Shown here one piece after another: positions 34,833 through 46,993 of a stretch of DNA of 64,000 nucleotides. Every line of letters starts with the position of its first letter. Position 1 is the stretch's first letter. The notes beneath the pieces were generated by a model. The model was given only the letters and a program-made list of their open reading frames with translations, ran no database searches and had not been told where the DNA came from. The stretch is from Gigaspora margarita (lineage: Eukaryota; Glomeromycota; Glomeromycetes; Diversisporales; Gigasporaceae). The DNA lies in assembly GCA_009809945.1 (NCBI GenBank), contig WTPW01001159.1, positions 139,150 through 203,149 of the forward strand. The letters are read 5' to 3'. The translations under genes were made by a program, and so were the position numbers.

Positions 34833-37800
34833 TATACAACATTTTGTTAAATTTGAAGAAGTTATATCGGAATGTCATGTGATTTATTCTAAGAATTCTG
34901 TTATAGAGTTTACTAATTCACTATATATAGTGTTTTACTATAAATTACAATTAAAAAATTCTGTTAGAATTTTTTGTTATTCAGTCACTACATTATGTAG
35001 TTAACAGGTTAAGGTTTAACAAGTTGCATCAGATCTATTATCGCCAATACAGTATTCATAGTATTAAAAGTTGAGTTAATATTAGAATTCTGATTTCTAT
35101 GTAAAAAAAGAACAGTTATAGCATGTACTCACTATTTTAGTGAACCAGTATATCAGGAAAAAAATATACAAAATCTTTCAAAAGAATTGCGATTGACGTG
35201 AAATCTTTCGAAAGAATCACAATCTTTCAAAAGATTTCGGCATGCATTTTTTTCAAAATATTTTTAATAAATTTTGAAATATTTTGAATATATTGTGAAA
35301 TATTATGAAATAGGCCAAATAAAACAATGAAACCCACTACCTAATTATCTTTTTTTGGGGTCGCAGGAGGTAATATGAGATAACACATTCACAATATTTT
35401 GCAATATTTCGCAATTTTTCACAAAATTTTAAAATTTTTTAAAAAATAAATAAACGATATACATATTCATATACATAATCATGCTTGTTGCAAATTTTTG
35501 AACAATTTTACAGGTTTTGCAAGATTTTGCAAGGTTTCACAATTTAATATAAAATTTTATATTTTTATTTATTATTACTATACATTATATTTTTTAAGGG
35601 TAGGTGAATGTAGATTATTTTCATATATGATCGGGTTGCAAATTTTTTTTATATAAGATACCATACATATATGGAAATCGAACTTGTATAGAACCTTCCA
35701 TGTTGTATAATTGGCTGATGTAAATTGCAGATCAGTCTACGAATATGTAATTTGTGAGTTTTTTTTGTAATACTATAGTAAAAAAATTTTTTATCTCTAC
35801 GCATGGCTTACAATAAAAACTTAATCAAAGTAATCGTTATGAACTAATCATATGGGGTGAAATCAATAGAAAAGGGACAAATTTTTTCTAAGTAAAAGTT
35901 TTCTTAACTTTGAACTTAAAAATTTTGACAACTATCTTATTAAATATAATAAATTTTTTTTATTTTAATTCTAGATAATTTTAAGATTAAAAAAAAAATT
36001 TTTATCAAAATTGGTTAAGTAGTTGCCAAGATATTTTAATTTAAAAATTAATAAAATTTTACTAAAAATGATTTGTCCCTTTTCTATTGATGTCCCCCTA
36101 TATGATAAGTTTTTTTTCTTTTTGGTATTATTATGCTTTACTCTTATGTTTTCAAAACTGATTCTTTTTTTTTTGTAGATCACTTGGGTTGGGCAACTGT
36201 GCTAGAATTATATCATATGACGTGAGTAAGTGCTTTCTTCATTTACTTGATTTTATTAGTATGGTCACTACATTTTTCTTCTTATAAAGTATGCAAATCT
36301 TTGATGTGGAACGTGGAACATGGAACAGAACTTTGAGATATTCACTGCAAGCTAGTTACATGTTGTCTTATTTTTATTTTTATGTTTTTTAGACTAAAAT
36401 TTTCTTTTTGTGGAATTGAAACCAGGATTATTATATGACGTAAATAAGTAATTTTTTTTCTATTGGCCTCATCAATACAGTCACAAACGTTATGATTCTA
36501 TATCACTTTTTCTACTAATGTTCATATTTTCTATTCTCCTCCTTACTAACATTTATTTTTTTGTTTTTAGATATGATATTCTTTATTAAATGGGATCAAA
36601 ACATGGAATCAAAACTTTTAGAACTTGTGCTTTTAGTGTTAGTTTTTTAATTTTAAAGTAATACGTTGTTTTTTTTGAAAATAAGTGAGAGCTTGAAAAG
36701 GTTTATTTTTGGTTTTGAAATATCAAAAATCAGAAAGTGAAATAGAAGTTATTCGAAAATAAAATAAGTGAACGTTTTTCTTTAAAAAAATTTACAATCA
36801 TAAAAGTATTTATATTTTATTATATAAATAAGCTTACAAATAAAAATAAATATGGCTTATAATAATTAATTCGAAATCAGAAACCTGAATCTTGGTACTG
36901 AAATTTATGGTAAATTAATAAAAAAAATCTGGCTGTTTGTCTGTCCCATACATGTTATTACGTACTTTGTATAATGCAGTAATAACTATATTTAGTCCCA
37001 ATTTTGGATTGGGAAATTATTTATTCTAGAACATCAATCAAATAAAAAAATTTTTGTACTACCTAGGCAAATTTCAATCAACCTAGACAAATTTTACGAT
37101 ATATACAAGTAGGTTTTTTTAAAATAGTATAAGTATTTAAAGTTTCACTATTATAAATGGAAGGATCTTACCTATGCGCCACAAATTTTTGGTTAAAATT
37201 GGCTGTATTTTAAAAAATTTTTATCAGTGGCGTATTTGTGAAACATGCATAAAATTTTTTTTGCATGCCGCTTTATATGAAAATAATCTACATTCCCCTA
37301 CCCTTAAATTAAAAATACATTTTTAATCAATATTACATATTTTATTATATATTATTATACATTCTTTTGAAAAAAAATCAACAAAACCAAAAAAAAATGA
37401 AAAAATATGAAAATAAAAATGAAAAAATAGTACTATTTTTATATTATATAATATTTTAAACTATTTTTTATACTTAATCGCATACTTTTGCACTTCATTG
37501 CTTATTTGTTCATAAAAAACTAGTCCTGCACACTTATTTTTATTTACTTGCAGTTTTGCTTCTATCGTATTCATTTTGGCTATTGGCTATCACCTTCATT
37601 TTGCTCTTTTTTCTAAATACTCTAAAAAATAGTAGGGGAAGTGAAAAAATAAAAAATGTAAACAAACTAAATAAAAAAAATAAAAAAGGCCAAATCTCCA
37701 TTTCTCTGAAATAAAAGTTTGTTCTTGCAAATTCCAAATTTCAAAAGCCAGATTAATGTTCGCAAAATAGTGAAAAACTTCAGGTTGTTCTCTTGTAAGT

Positions 37801-39452
37801 GCCAAGGAAGTAAGAGTTGTGTTCTTGCAAAGTGCCAGAATAAAATAAGTTAATAAAAAAACTTGTGAAGACTTGTGCTTATTCATTAAAGAGTGTTCTT
37901 GGAAATTGCTAGAGATGTCAGTTGCTTCTTGCAAATTGTTAGAAGTCTGCAAAGTTAAATGGCATTCTTGTGAAGTGCTAAAAAGTTGTTGATTTCTTGA
38001 AAGAGCTGGTATTTTTGTAAAATATAAAAAAATTAAAATAAATACTGGTAAATAGAAAAAAAACAAAGCAAAAGCCAAAAAAAAACAAAATAAAGTAAAA
38101 AAACAAAGGAAATGAAAAGAACAATATAGAAGCTAATTTATAACAAAGATCTAATCTGATCATATAATACAAAATTTGTAGATTAATTTTGATACGTATC
38201 GATGCATTTCAAAAATATAGTCAAATGCACCTTTGGTATGATCCAGGTTACAGATATACTGAACTAGCTTGGCTTTCCAGTCTAAAATATTTTGAAAATA
38301 GTTTGAATTATTTCAAAAAATATTTCGTATCGACTTTTAAAATATTTTGAAACCTGAAATATTTCGAAATATATTGTGAAATATTTCGAAAAATATTGCA
38401 ATATACGAATTCTTTTGAAAGATTTTGCATGTTCACAAGATCTTTTGAAAGATTTTGCTATTATAAATTCACTGATGTATATAGTTAGAGTTGGAATTAT
38501 TATGATTTACTGTAAAGAATTCTATTATAGAATTTATTGGTTAATACAATACATACGATAATTAAGACTATGCAAAGTTAATTTTTTGTTTTTATTAGAC
38601 TATGCAAAGTTAATTTTTCATTTTGTATTATATAAGCCCTATAAGAAAAGTAGTACAGGTAGTAGTACAGGTTGGTGTAAGGAAAGCTCAAAATGGCACA
38701 GATCATGTGGTATGTACAGGAACATTTTACAGAATAGCACAGCAAAAATGGCACAAATGAAACTGTGTTAACAAAAAAAAACAATGCGAAATCGATTGAA
38801 ATTGATTGAAATCAATTTTTTCTTTATTTTTTAAAAAAAAAGTGACATTATGGCAAAGAGTAGCACATAATATCATGTTATATGAAATGCTGCATTCAGA
38901 TGGCATGTATGTGTATATTACACACATGTTGGTTTATGATATATGTTGGCTCGTTTCGTGAAGAGCAAAAGATCTGTAGCTGATTTTTTTAAAAAAAGAG
39001 CAATATCTCATGATTTTACTGATAAAACTTCCCTATGTGTTTTAAAAACAAAAATTTATTACAAAATTTACTCATGCAGTTAGCTTGTTTATCTTATATT
39101 GATTACTTATATAAATTTATGGTTTACTAGTTAATCCATATTGTTTTCTAGTAGCACATGAATTTACATTTACTCATGCCAAATCCTGTGCTAATTTGAC
39201 TAGTAAACTACTGCAAAACCTGAGCCATTATAGTCCATTTGGCATGGGCATATGGTTCCACACAGTCCATAGAATCTGTACCAATCTGACCATATCTGTA
39301 CAAATCCAGATCATAACCTGTACCAAAAAGAACCATGCCTATCCAATGCAACCTGTGCTGATCAAGTTCAATTTTCTTATAGAGAAGATCTCTGATCAAG
39401 GTCAGGATCACATAGCTATGTGAGCACTTTTTAACTCTATATTGGACAGTCT
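34833..39452. other. 4.6 kb of unclassified repeats, no gene assigned
   Basis: GAAATATTTC / CTTTCAAAAGA motifs lie at 35160-35450 and inverted at 38280-38465, possibly the ends of one 3.3-kb element. At 36170-36660 two exon-like blocks each end in TATATGACGT(G/A)A(G/A)TAAGT. At 37720-37980 a dispersed GTTCTTGCAAAKTGCYAGA motif recurs about six times; a 160-codon minus-strand frame (37596-38078) runs through it and looks repeat-derived. At 38570-38640 there is a short direct duplication of AGACTATGCAAAGTTAATTT. Confidence 0.4.
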
Positions 39453-39948
39453 ATGGGGCAAAACCTACGTTTTTGATACTCCTGTTTTACTTTTTGATCT
39501 GATTGACATGCAGATCCTAGTAAAAATAAAAAATTTAAAAACTTTGAGTGAAGATATCTTGACAACTACATGCTTGTATTTTATAAAACCTTTTTGAATT
39601 GAATTCTATGGATTCATAGAGTTCAAATAAAACAAAATTTATTGAATTTAGCAATGTAGTTGCCAAAATATCTTCGTTCAAAAATTAAAAAAAATCAAAA
39701 CACCTATCAAAATAGAAGCTGTGCCAAATTTCTCTCTAACTTTGAGTGAAAATAACTCTATAATCATTTGACCAAATTTGCTAAACTCTTTTTATTTAAA
39801 TCCTATGGATTTATAGAATTAAAATAAAAAATTTTCATTAAATTTAGTCAAGTGACTACTGAGATACCTTTGCTCAATATTAGTAAAAAATAAAACATCT
39901 ATCAAATAGAAATTTTCCCACTAACTTTGAGCAAAGATATCTTGATAA

Positions 39949-40434
39949 GGCAAGAACAACCAGATTTGGTGTTTTACATTACCCCTCCTCAGAGTTCCCC
40001 CCTCTCCCTCATAATAAAAAAAAATTAGATAAATATATATAGGGCTTTAGAATTATACATGCTGACGAAATTATTTTGGGTTTTGGGATCTAAAATTAAA
40101 AAATTTTCCTGAAATTGTTTTTGACCTATTTTACTTAAAACCCAAAATTTTTTGATTCTTTTTTTGAATAGACAAAATTATAAGAAACATAAATTATAAA
40201 TTTTATTTGCTCTTCCTTATAATAAATTTTAATTTATTTTACAAAACCTGAAATAGGCATTTTTCAAAAATCAATTTTGGTGGCATCTATGTTCAGGATA
40301 TTTTAGAAAATTTTTACAGTCACAGAACATTTCAGAAAAAAATTTTTTAAAATTTTACTTTGTAAACCACCTCTCCCTCCTCCTTTAGAGAGGAAAGAGG
40401 GTAATGTAAAACACTGAATCCAGTTGGTCTTGCC
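39949..40434. mobile_element. PIF/Harbinger-like MITE with TAA target duplication, second copy
   Basis: Ends GGCAAGAACAACCAGATTTG and, from the right, GGCAAGACCAACTGGATTCA are inverted, with TAA outside each (39946-39948, 40435-40437). Inner GTGTTTTACATTACCC arms match the 22722-22966 copy, which is shorter and keeps more CpG. Confidence 0.75.
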
Positions 40435-40682
40435 TAATCGTCTGTCCAAATTTTATAAAACTTTTTATCTTTTTTTTTTTTTTTTTTTTTTTTTTGGTGT
40501 TAAGGTGAGGTTTTGTCTCTATTTTTATTGATAATTTGTATGAGATTCCTCAAAGGGTTTCTCAAAATACAATTAATATTACTGTATACAAACTATATTA
40601 CAAGAGTTGAAACTCAGACTATAGACAGATATACTATCTAATTTATCTGCAACCTAAATCTACTAGAGTCGTTAAAACTCAT

Positions 40683-42110
40683 CTAGATTTGAATATGAGG
40701 TATAGAGTTAGTATTTGTATTGTATTTGATCCATTGATAGGACCATATATCAATTTTTTTAAGAGCAAGTCCAAGAGGTGGACATGAATTAGTATCTGTA
40801 TCATGTAATTGATCAGGGAGACCACATCTACAACTGTAGGTGTAGTTAAATCTAGTACAGTTTGGTGGTAGTGAATAAGAATTTGAAGAGATCATAGATG
40901 AATTTGGTATAGATAAAGTATTAAGTGCTAAAGTGGAGTGTTGAGATTTTTTCATTGTGAAAGTGCAGTACAATATGGTTGCCAAAGTTGGGCATAGATG
41001 TTATCAAATATTTTAAGTAAAATTTTTATTGCAATATTGAAAGCAATTTTGTAAGAAGAGTAGCAGATATAGTATTGATTAGAGGAATTGGAATAAGGCC
41101 ATGAAAAGTAGTAGAAAAAGAGGGTGTGTTGAAAGGAGAACACTATTTTGGGTTTAAGCAGTTGTAGTTAAAAAGATCTGTACAGAGTTGTTGAATTTGT
41201 AAAGCAGTTATATCTGGAATTTCAGAAAAAGCAAATTGTGTAATAGTGTTTTGAATTATTTGGGTAATATTATTGTAGTGTGTGCAATAAAGCCAGTGAA
41301 ACTGGTTTTCTGGTTGGCTACAAGAGATGCATCTTATATGTTTAGAATATTTAGAATTGAGTAAATTAATGTAGGGTAAAGTAGGAAGCATATGGAGTAA
41401 GATTGGCAGGGTTGAAAATTGGTACAATTATATAAGCATTTGTGATTGTTATTAAGAAAAAGCCATGTAGCATTCCAATCTATTTGGGTTGCTATAGGAA
41501 TAATATGTTGGACTCTGTTTTGTGAAGACCATATTGCAATAATATGTACATTGCAAATATTTTTGATACAGGTGTGGGTTGGTTGTTCAACATTAAATTG
41601 TTTGTATTGAAGAAAAAAGAATGGGTTGTAAATATTGTTAGGGAAAAATTCTAGAAGAGAAGAATTTATATGTTCTTTTGCAAGTTTGTTAGCATAGTTG
41701 TTGAGCTCATTATCACTATGTGCAAGAACTTTGTGAAATATGATAGTATGGGAGTATAATTGGATAAGATTAAAAAGAGTACCAAATAGGCCAATAGTTG
41801 TATGAGTAAATTTTGTTAGGGTTGTGTGTGGAGTATAAAAGGGATTTGTATTTGGATATAATAGATTGAGAAACTGTATATATGAATAGTACTATTGCAA
41901 GGGCATGTACAGATAGCTGATAGGATTGCAACTAGTTAAACTTTGTATAATGATGGCTAGTTTTGAATTTGTGCAGAAAATTGATGTATTATTTGATTCT
42001 TAAAAACCTGAATCCAGGCAATGCCCATTGAGCATTGTGAGTTACCAAGGTTGACAACAGATCCATCAGTATAGAAAGTAAATTCTAAAAGGTTAGAGTT
42101 AGCAATTGCT
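40683..42110 (-). pseudogene. LINE RNase H domain and Cys/His C-terminus, broken
   Basis: RNase H starts with FTFYTDGSVVNLGNSQCSMG (about 42030-42095), holding the first catalytic Asp in TDGS. The later motif HSDNELNNYANKLAKEH (about 41660-41715) carries the last catalytic Asp region. Between them the expected ELVAILSAI helix reads with a stop before LVAILSAI, and the expected YTDS is YSFS, so two catalytic positions are lost. Downstream are CISCSQPENQFHWLYC (about 41280-41335), a Cys/His cluster seen at LINE C-termini, and SCRCGLPDQLHDTDTNSCPP (about 40785-40845). Multiple frameshifts separate the pieces. Confidence 0.85.
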
Positions 42111-43055
42111 ATTATTTGTAGATTGTTTGATGCATTACAAGGAAGAAATATTTCTTCTATAGCTGATAAGGGTATTGATATATAAGGTAGGGTAGTATAG
42201 ATAGGGAATGGCGTGATGCTATAGAGAATATTAAGTTAAGGTAATTGGCATTAAGTTTAAGCTTGGATTTTTGTGTATAGACTTTTTTGCCAAGAAATTT
42301 TGTAGATAGTGTTGCAGAAATATCAATTGTGTATAGGTTTTGGATTCTGTCAGAGTTGAGCGAGCAACCTGTACAAGGATAGCAGCAAATGTCAGGTAAT
42401 GGGTATAGTAAAGTATTGTTTTCATCAAATTCAGAAGTCCAGTGAGTAATAGAGATAGTATTTGTTTGTTGGTCAAATTGTCATGCCTTTTCTATAATAA
42501 TATTATGGTCGATATATGTAATATGCCATGGTTTGGCTTTGACACTAAAGTGTCCAGTTATATAGGAAAGAGAATTAGTAAAAGAGAGCTTAAATGTAGA
42601 AGAGAGTTGTCTAGTGGTATAATTGGTAATAATAATGTTTTCTAACATAGTAAACTATCCTGGTGTCTTTTCAGATATTAGAGAACCAATTCTTGAAGAG
42701 ATGTGGTTCTATGCTAGTAATGTAGTATTTTCAAATGATTTAAGTTGTTCAAGGAATATAATATGTTTAGAATGTATTTGGCATTTAAAAGTTGGATAGA
42801 GAGGGTGAGAACTAAAAAATTTTTCTAATGGGGTATATGGAAGATTGATTGTATATGGTTGCAGTATATCTGAATGTGCATAAATTGTAGAGTTCAGGTG
42901 TCTTAATAATAGAATAATTTTAAAGGTAGTAGTGTTTTTGTTTATTCCATCAATTATAGGGTTTGGGTGCATAAGTATGTTAGTTGTTGACCACAGGTTG
43001 TTTTGTAGTTGTTGTAGTCTAATGTGTGTGCTAATACCTAATAGTTTTTTACTAT

Positions 43056-44560
43056 TTAGTCAAAGTATGAAGTTAGAGATATGATGCTGTAGTTGAATGT
43101 CCCAGATATTTTTAATACCATAGATATTATGATTAAGTAATATACTATTAGAGGTAGTTTTAGCAGTTTAGCTTTTTGTTTAGTGGCAGTAAGATATTTT
43201 GTAAGAATTTTGTTGCAGGTTGATTGTGATAAAATGATATTATAGATTCTGTATTCAAGTATAGATATAATTACTGTATTAATAATATAACTAGCTTGCT
43301 TGTTAGTAATTATTTTGGTATTGAGAGTACTAGTGATCTCATATATTTCTTGGGTAATTAGTTTTGTTTGGGGGTATGATTTGGTATTAGTGCTAAACCA
43401 GTAATCTAGAAACTTGAAAGGAGTATGCAGAGGTTTGGTTTGAATAGAGGAATTGAGAAAAGTAATTAGGGTTAATTGATTAGTATTGGAAACTAGTACT
43501 GATTTGTAGGGGTTGACTCTAATATTTGCTATTTGATAAAATGATGATGCTGTTTGTAGAATTTGTTGCAGCTGCTGAAAGGATTGTGCAATCCATAAAG
43601 TATCATCTATATATGCTAAAACTGAAGTTGAAGCTTCAATTTTATCAAATATAAGAGGCACAATAGTAGTTGTCCATATAGTAGTATTTGTATAACCAGA
43701 GTATGTATTAAAAATTTTACTGATTAAAGGGTCATAGTAAATACACCAGAGTAATGGGGTTATTGTTTCTCCCTGGCCTATTCCATCTTGTACCATATAG
43801 GATTGTGTGAGTTCAAGATTGGTAATAACATGGTTTGATCGATCAGTAAGTAAATTAGAGATAATATTAACAAGTGATATAGGCATATTAAGTCGATAGA
43901 GTGCTTTTTTGAGTAAAGAAAGATTAACAGAATCATAAGCTTTACTCATATCCTGAGAGAGGGGCCATATATTCTTATAGTTGCAGTTGGCATCTTCAAT
44001 AAAATTATTAAGAATATGAATAAGTTATTGGTACTGTTCCCAGGTAGGGCAACATAGTAGTGTGGATTAAAAATATTGTAACATGAAAAAATATGGTTGA
44101 GGTGGATAGTAAGAATTTTGGTATATAGTTTTTTAATATGCTCAATGAGGCTAATTGGACATGTATTATTAAGATTTCCATCAAATATAGATTTTTTGTA
44201 GATAGGAAAAATACGACCATCTTTCCATTGTTTTGAAATTTGTTGTAATATAATGCATCTATTAAGAAGGGCAGTAATTGCAGTAATAGTTTGTATTTCA
44301 CAGTGCTTAAGCATTTCATAACTAATGTCTGAAGGACCATAGGCCTTGTTATTAGCAAATTGGTTGATAGTATTTATGACTTTATCTATAGAAATTTCAG
44401 TAAGTGCTGTATTGTACCAAGAAGATAGGATAATTGAAGAGGGCTGTATTCTATTTTCTATTTATTTTCAAAGATTGTTTGGTTGTGTGATTGATGTGCA
44501 GTCCATTAGCAGAAGTGTGATTGAATATATTGTTTAATACATGATGGATTAGTAATAATA
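43056..44560 (-). pseudogene. LINE reverse transcriptase domain, frameshifted
   Basis: The fingers motif QWKDGRIFPIYKK and a PISLIEHIKKLYTKIL segment lie at about 44130-44230 in one frame. From about 44030 the frame shifts and runs LIHILNNF...WPLSQDMSKAYDSV (motif A, first catalytic Asp). Then DGIGQGETITPLLWCIYYDP (motif B), LAYIDDTLWIAQS (motif C, YIDD intact) and FKFLDYWFSTNTKS (motif D/E region). All three catalytic aspartates are therefore present, but at least one frameshift between fingers and palm prevents full-length synthesis. The uninterrupted palm frame is 43056-43949 plus the codons just upstream. Confidence 0.92.
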
Positions 44561-45220
44561 TTGTCCTCTGTTTTGATATTATCAAAATATACTGGATCAG
44601 TATGTTTGTTAAGTATACTATTAATCATTTTAGTAGGTTGCATGAGAATTTTTTCACATCTGGTATTAATAGCAGAGTTGATATAATGCTATAAGTGCTG
44701 TGAGTTTTCAAGATTTCTGGTATTGTATTAAGTCCTCCAGGCTATTTTAGTTTGCTGAAGCAACTGGGAGAAGTTTTGGCTATTTAAGAGAGGTTGAGGA
44801 ATATTGAGTTATGTTTAGAGTTGATGTGTTAAATTTGTATATAAATATTAGGTAATAAAGAACCATGGTTAGAGAGTGCATGTTTGGTTTGTTTCATTAT
44901 ACTTCTTAGATTTTGAAGATCTTTGTAGAGATCTGTAACTTTAGGTGAGAAGGTGTAATAAAAATTACGAACTGTAAATTTCTTATTGGGTATTATTTGA
45001 AAAGCAGATGTAATAATACTAGTTTGAATTTTATGCCAAGTGTGTTCTAGTGATTCAGTAGTATTAATAGTGAGTGGGGTATTAAGAGATAGAATTTTGT
45101 TTTGGTAAGAGAAGAAAATTCTTCCCACATATCATAGCTCATAGCTTTGTAGTTAAATACTCTATGTTTGTACTGGGTTTTAAGTGAAGTTTTGATAACA
45201 ATGTGAAAGAAAATGTCAAC

Positions 45221-45990
45221 TAGAGATTAGAATAAGATGATCACTCTGTGTAGATGTTAGAGGCTCCTGAAGAGTAAAATCAATAAGATAAGGAATAATA
45301 GAATCATGTGCCCAAATGTAGTCTATACAGCTATAAAGGTTATTATGTTGCCAAGTGTGTTGTAGCTTGTTAGCATGATCTGAAGATTATACATATTATT
45401 GTTATAAAGATAAGATAGCAATTTGGATTTGGATACTAATGAAATATTAGAGATATTGAAGTCACCAAAAGTAATAGGATAGAGATTAGCAGATAGTACT
45501 TGTTGAATCCATGATATTACTTTTTCTTGAGTTTCATTACGATAGTGTTGGTTAGTAGAAGAAAGGTATACAGATATAATTCTGAATTTGAAGTCATGTT
45601 TAAAGAAGAGATCAATCGCAATAGCTTCTCCAGAGTGGGTTATAACATCGTGAATATATGATTTAAGTGAATTGTTGATTATTAGTCCAGTACCTCCTGC
45701 AAAATTGTCCAACTAGACCAAAAATAAATAAATTGTGGGGTATTAAAAACCTTTTTAGATTTGGAAGATTAAATTTTTGTTTTAGTTATGCTAATAATAT
45801 ATAGATTGTTTTTAAGGCAAAATTCTTCCCAAAGCTGTTTTTTAGTTAGTCTGTTATAGCCTTGTATGTTATGTGTTGCAATATTAAGTTTTAGTGATGA
45901 AGGTATATCATTAGAAGTTAAATCTGGTGTATTGTAGCCTTGTACATTGTGTGTTGCAGTATTGAATTTTAACGTTGAGGATAGATCATT
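45221..45990 (-). pseudogene. LINE APE-type endonuclease domain, broken
   Basis: The N-terminal motif LNIATHNIQGYNRL lies at about 45850-45895. The following motif, normally an S-E-T type with catalytic Glu, reads ISITKTKI, so the Glu is replaced by Lys. GGTGLIINNSL, PITFGDFNIS (Asp/Asn site) and, in another frame, TWQHNNLYSCIDYIWAHDS and SDHLILIS (catalytic Asp-His) follow. Frameshifts lie near 45385 and 45715. Directly upstream (45915-45985) a second copy of the start, LKFNTATHNVQGYN, shows a local tandem duplication. Confidence 0.88.
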
Positions 45991-46089
45991 AGGTATTGAA
46001 GGTATTATAGCTAATATATGGGATGATCCAGGTGTTAAACTGGAGTAGTTTGATGTGAATGATTTGATTTGTGACTAGTAGTATATAAA

Positions 46090-46993
46090 ATATTGATTGG
46101 GAAAAGGTATGTTATGGTTAGGAAGAACTTCATCTTGGGTATTGAGATATATATGTGTTTCAAGAGTTGTAATATTAATAGAGATTTTGAAAATAGTGAA
46201 AATGAATTTTTGAGTAAATATTGTATAAAGGATTTGAGTGTTTGTAAAGGTGGCAGAAGTAGGAGATTATGTTTTTTAAGGAATTTGTTGTAGCAAGGTT
46301 CTTCAAACGTATAAAATAAATTGATATTTGAGAAAGAATTTGTATGGAGGTTTGGAGATGTATATAGTTTTAAGTTGGGTATTGGAAATAGAAGATTATT
46401 AGTAAAGATTGGTTTTTGAAAATTGTTATTGGATGATTTAAGTTCTACATAGCAAAGGATGGTAGGTCTCCAAAGGGAGGGAATATAAAGTGATCTAGTA
46501 CAAGATTTTTATATGGGAGATAAATATGTGCTTCAGTAAAAACATAATCAAGTAGAGAATATGGCTTAACAGAAATTTTGATATATTGTTTTGAATAAAA
46601 CATAGGGTAATATTCTAGTATATATTGCAAAAAAGAGCCAATAGTTTGTGGAGTAGGTAGAGTTTGTAGTCTATAATAGTAAAGAAATTTGTTGTAACAT
46701 GTTGTTGGGTTATATATCTCAAGAGAACTAAAATTGGAGCTGATATAGCTTCTGTCATTTAAGGAATTTGTAGACAATTCAATTTCTTCATTATTGAAGT
46801 CTTTTTCTAATAGGGATTCATTATAAATTTCTGATATTAGATAGTTGTTAGAGTTAGTAGCAGTTAGTAGTAAAAAGGTTTTGGAGGAAAGTTGTACTTC
46901 AGAAGAAGATGAAGATATGGTATCTGAAGTATTGTCTTCTGTAGAGATGCTCACCATTTTAAGCTCAGTTCTTACAGCTGTACAGGATACCAT
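46090..46993 (-). pseudogene. LINE 5' coding region with a duplicated block
   Basis: A 182-codon frame (46445-46993) begins with a Ser/Thr/Glu-rich stretch and ends with CYNKFLYYYRLQTLPTPQTI followed by FLQYILEYYPMFYSK and AHIYLP. Downstream, in the adjacent block (46110-46340), CYNKFLKKHNLLLLPPLQTL followed by FIQYLLKNSFSLFSK and HIYISIP repeats the same pattern at about 45 percent similarity. This is a tandem duplication of a roughly 75-residue segment. I recognise no zinc finger or RRM; the role, perhaps nucleic-acid binding as in other LINE ORF1 products, is unproven. Confidence 0.6.

Noticed and set aside
37596..38078. 160-codon minus-strand frame with hydrophobic N-terminus
   Set aside because: It runs through dispersed GTTCTTGCAAAGTGCC repeats and poly-A/T tracts; no motif, no splice support. 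Kept only as a remark under the repeat block.
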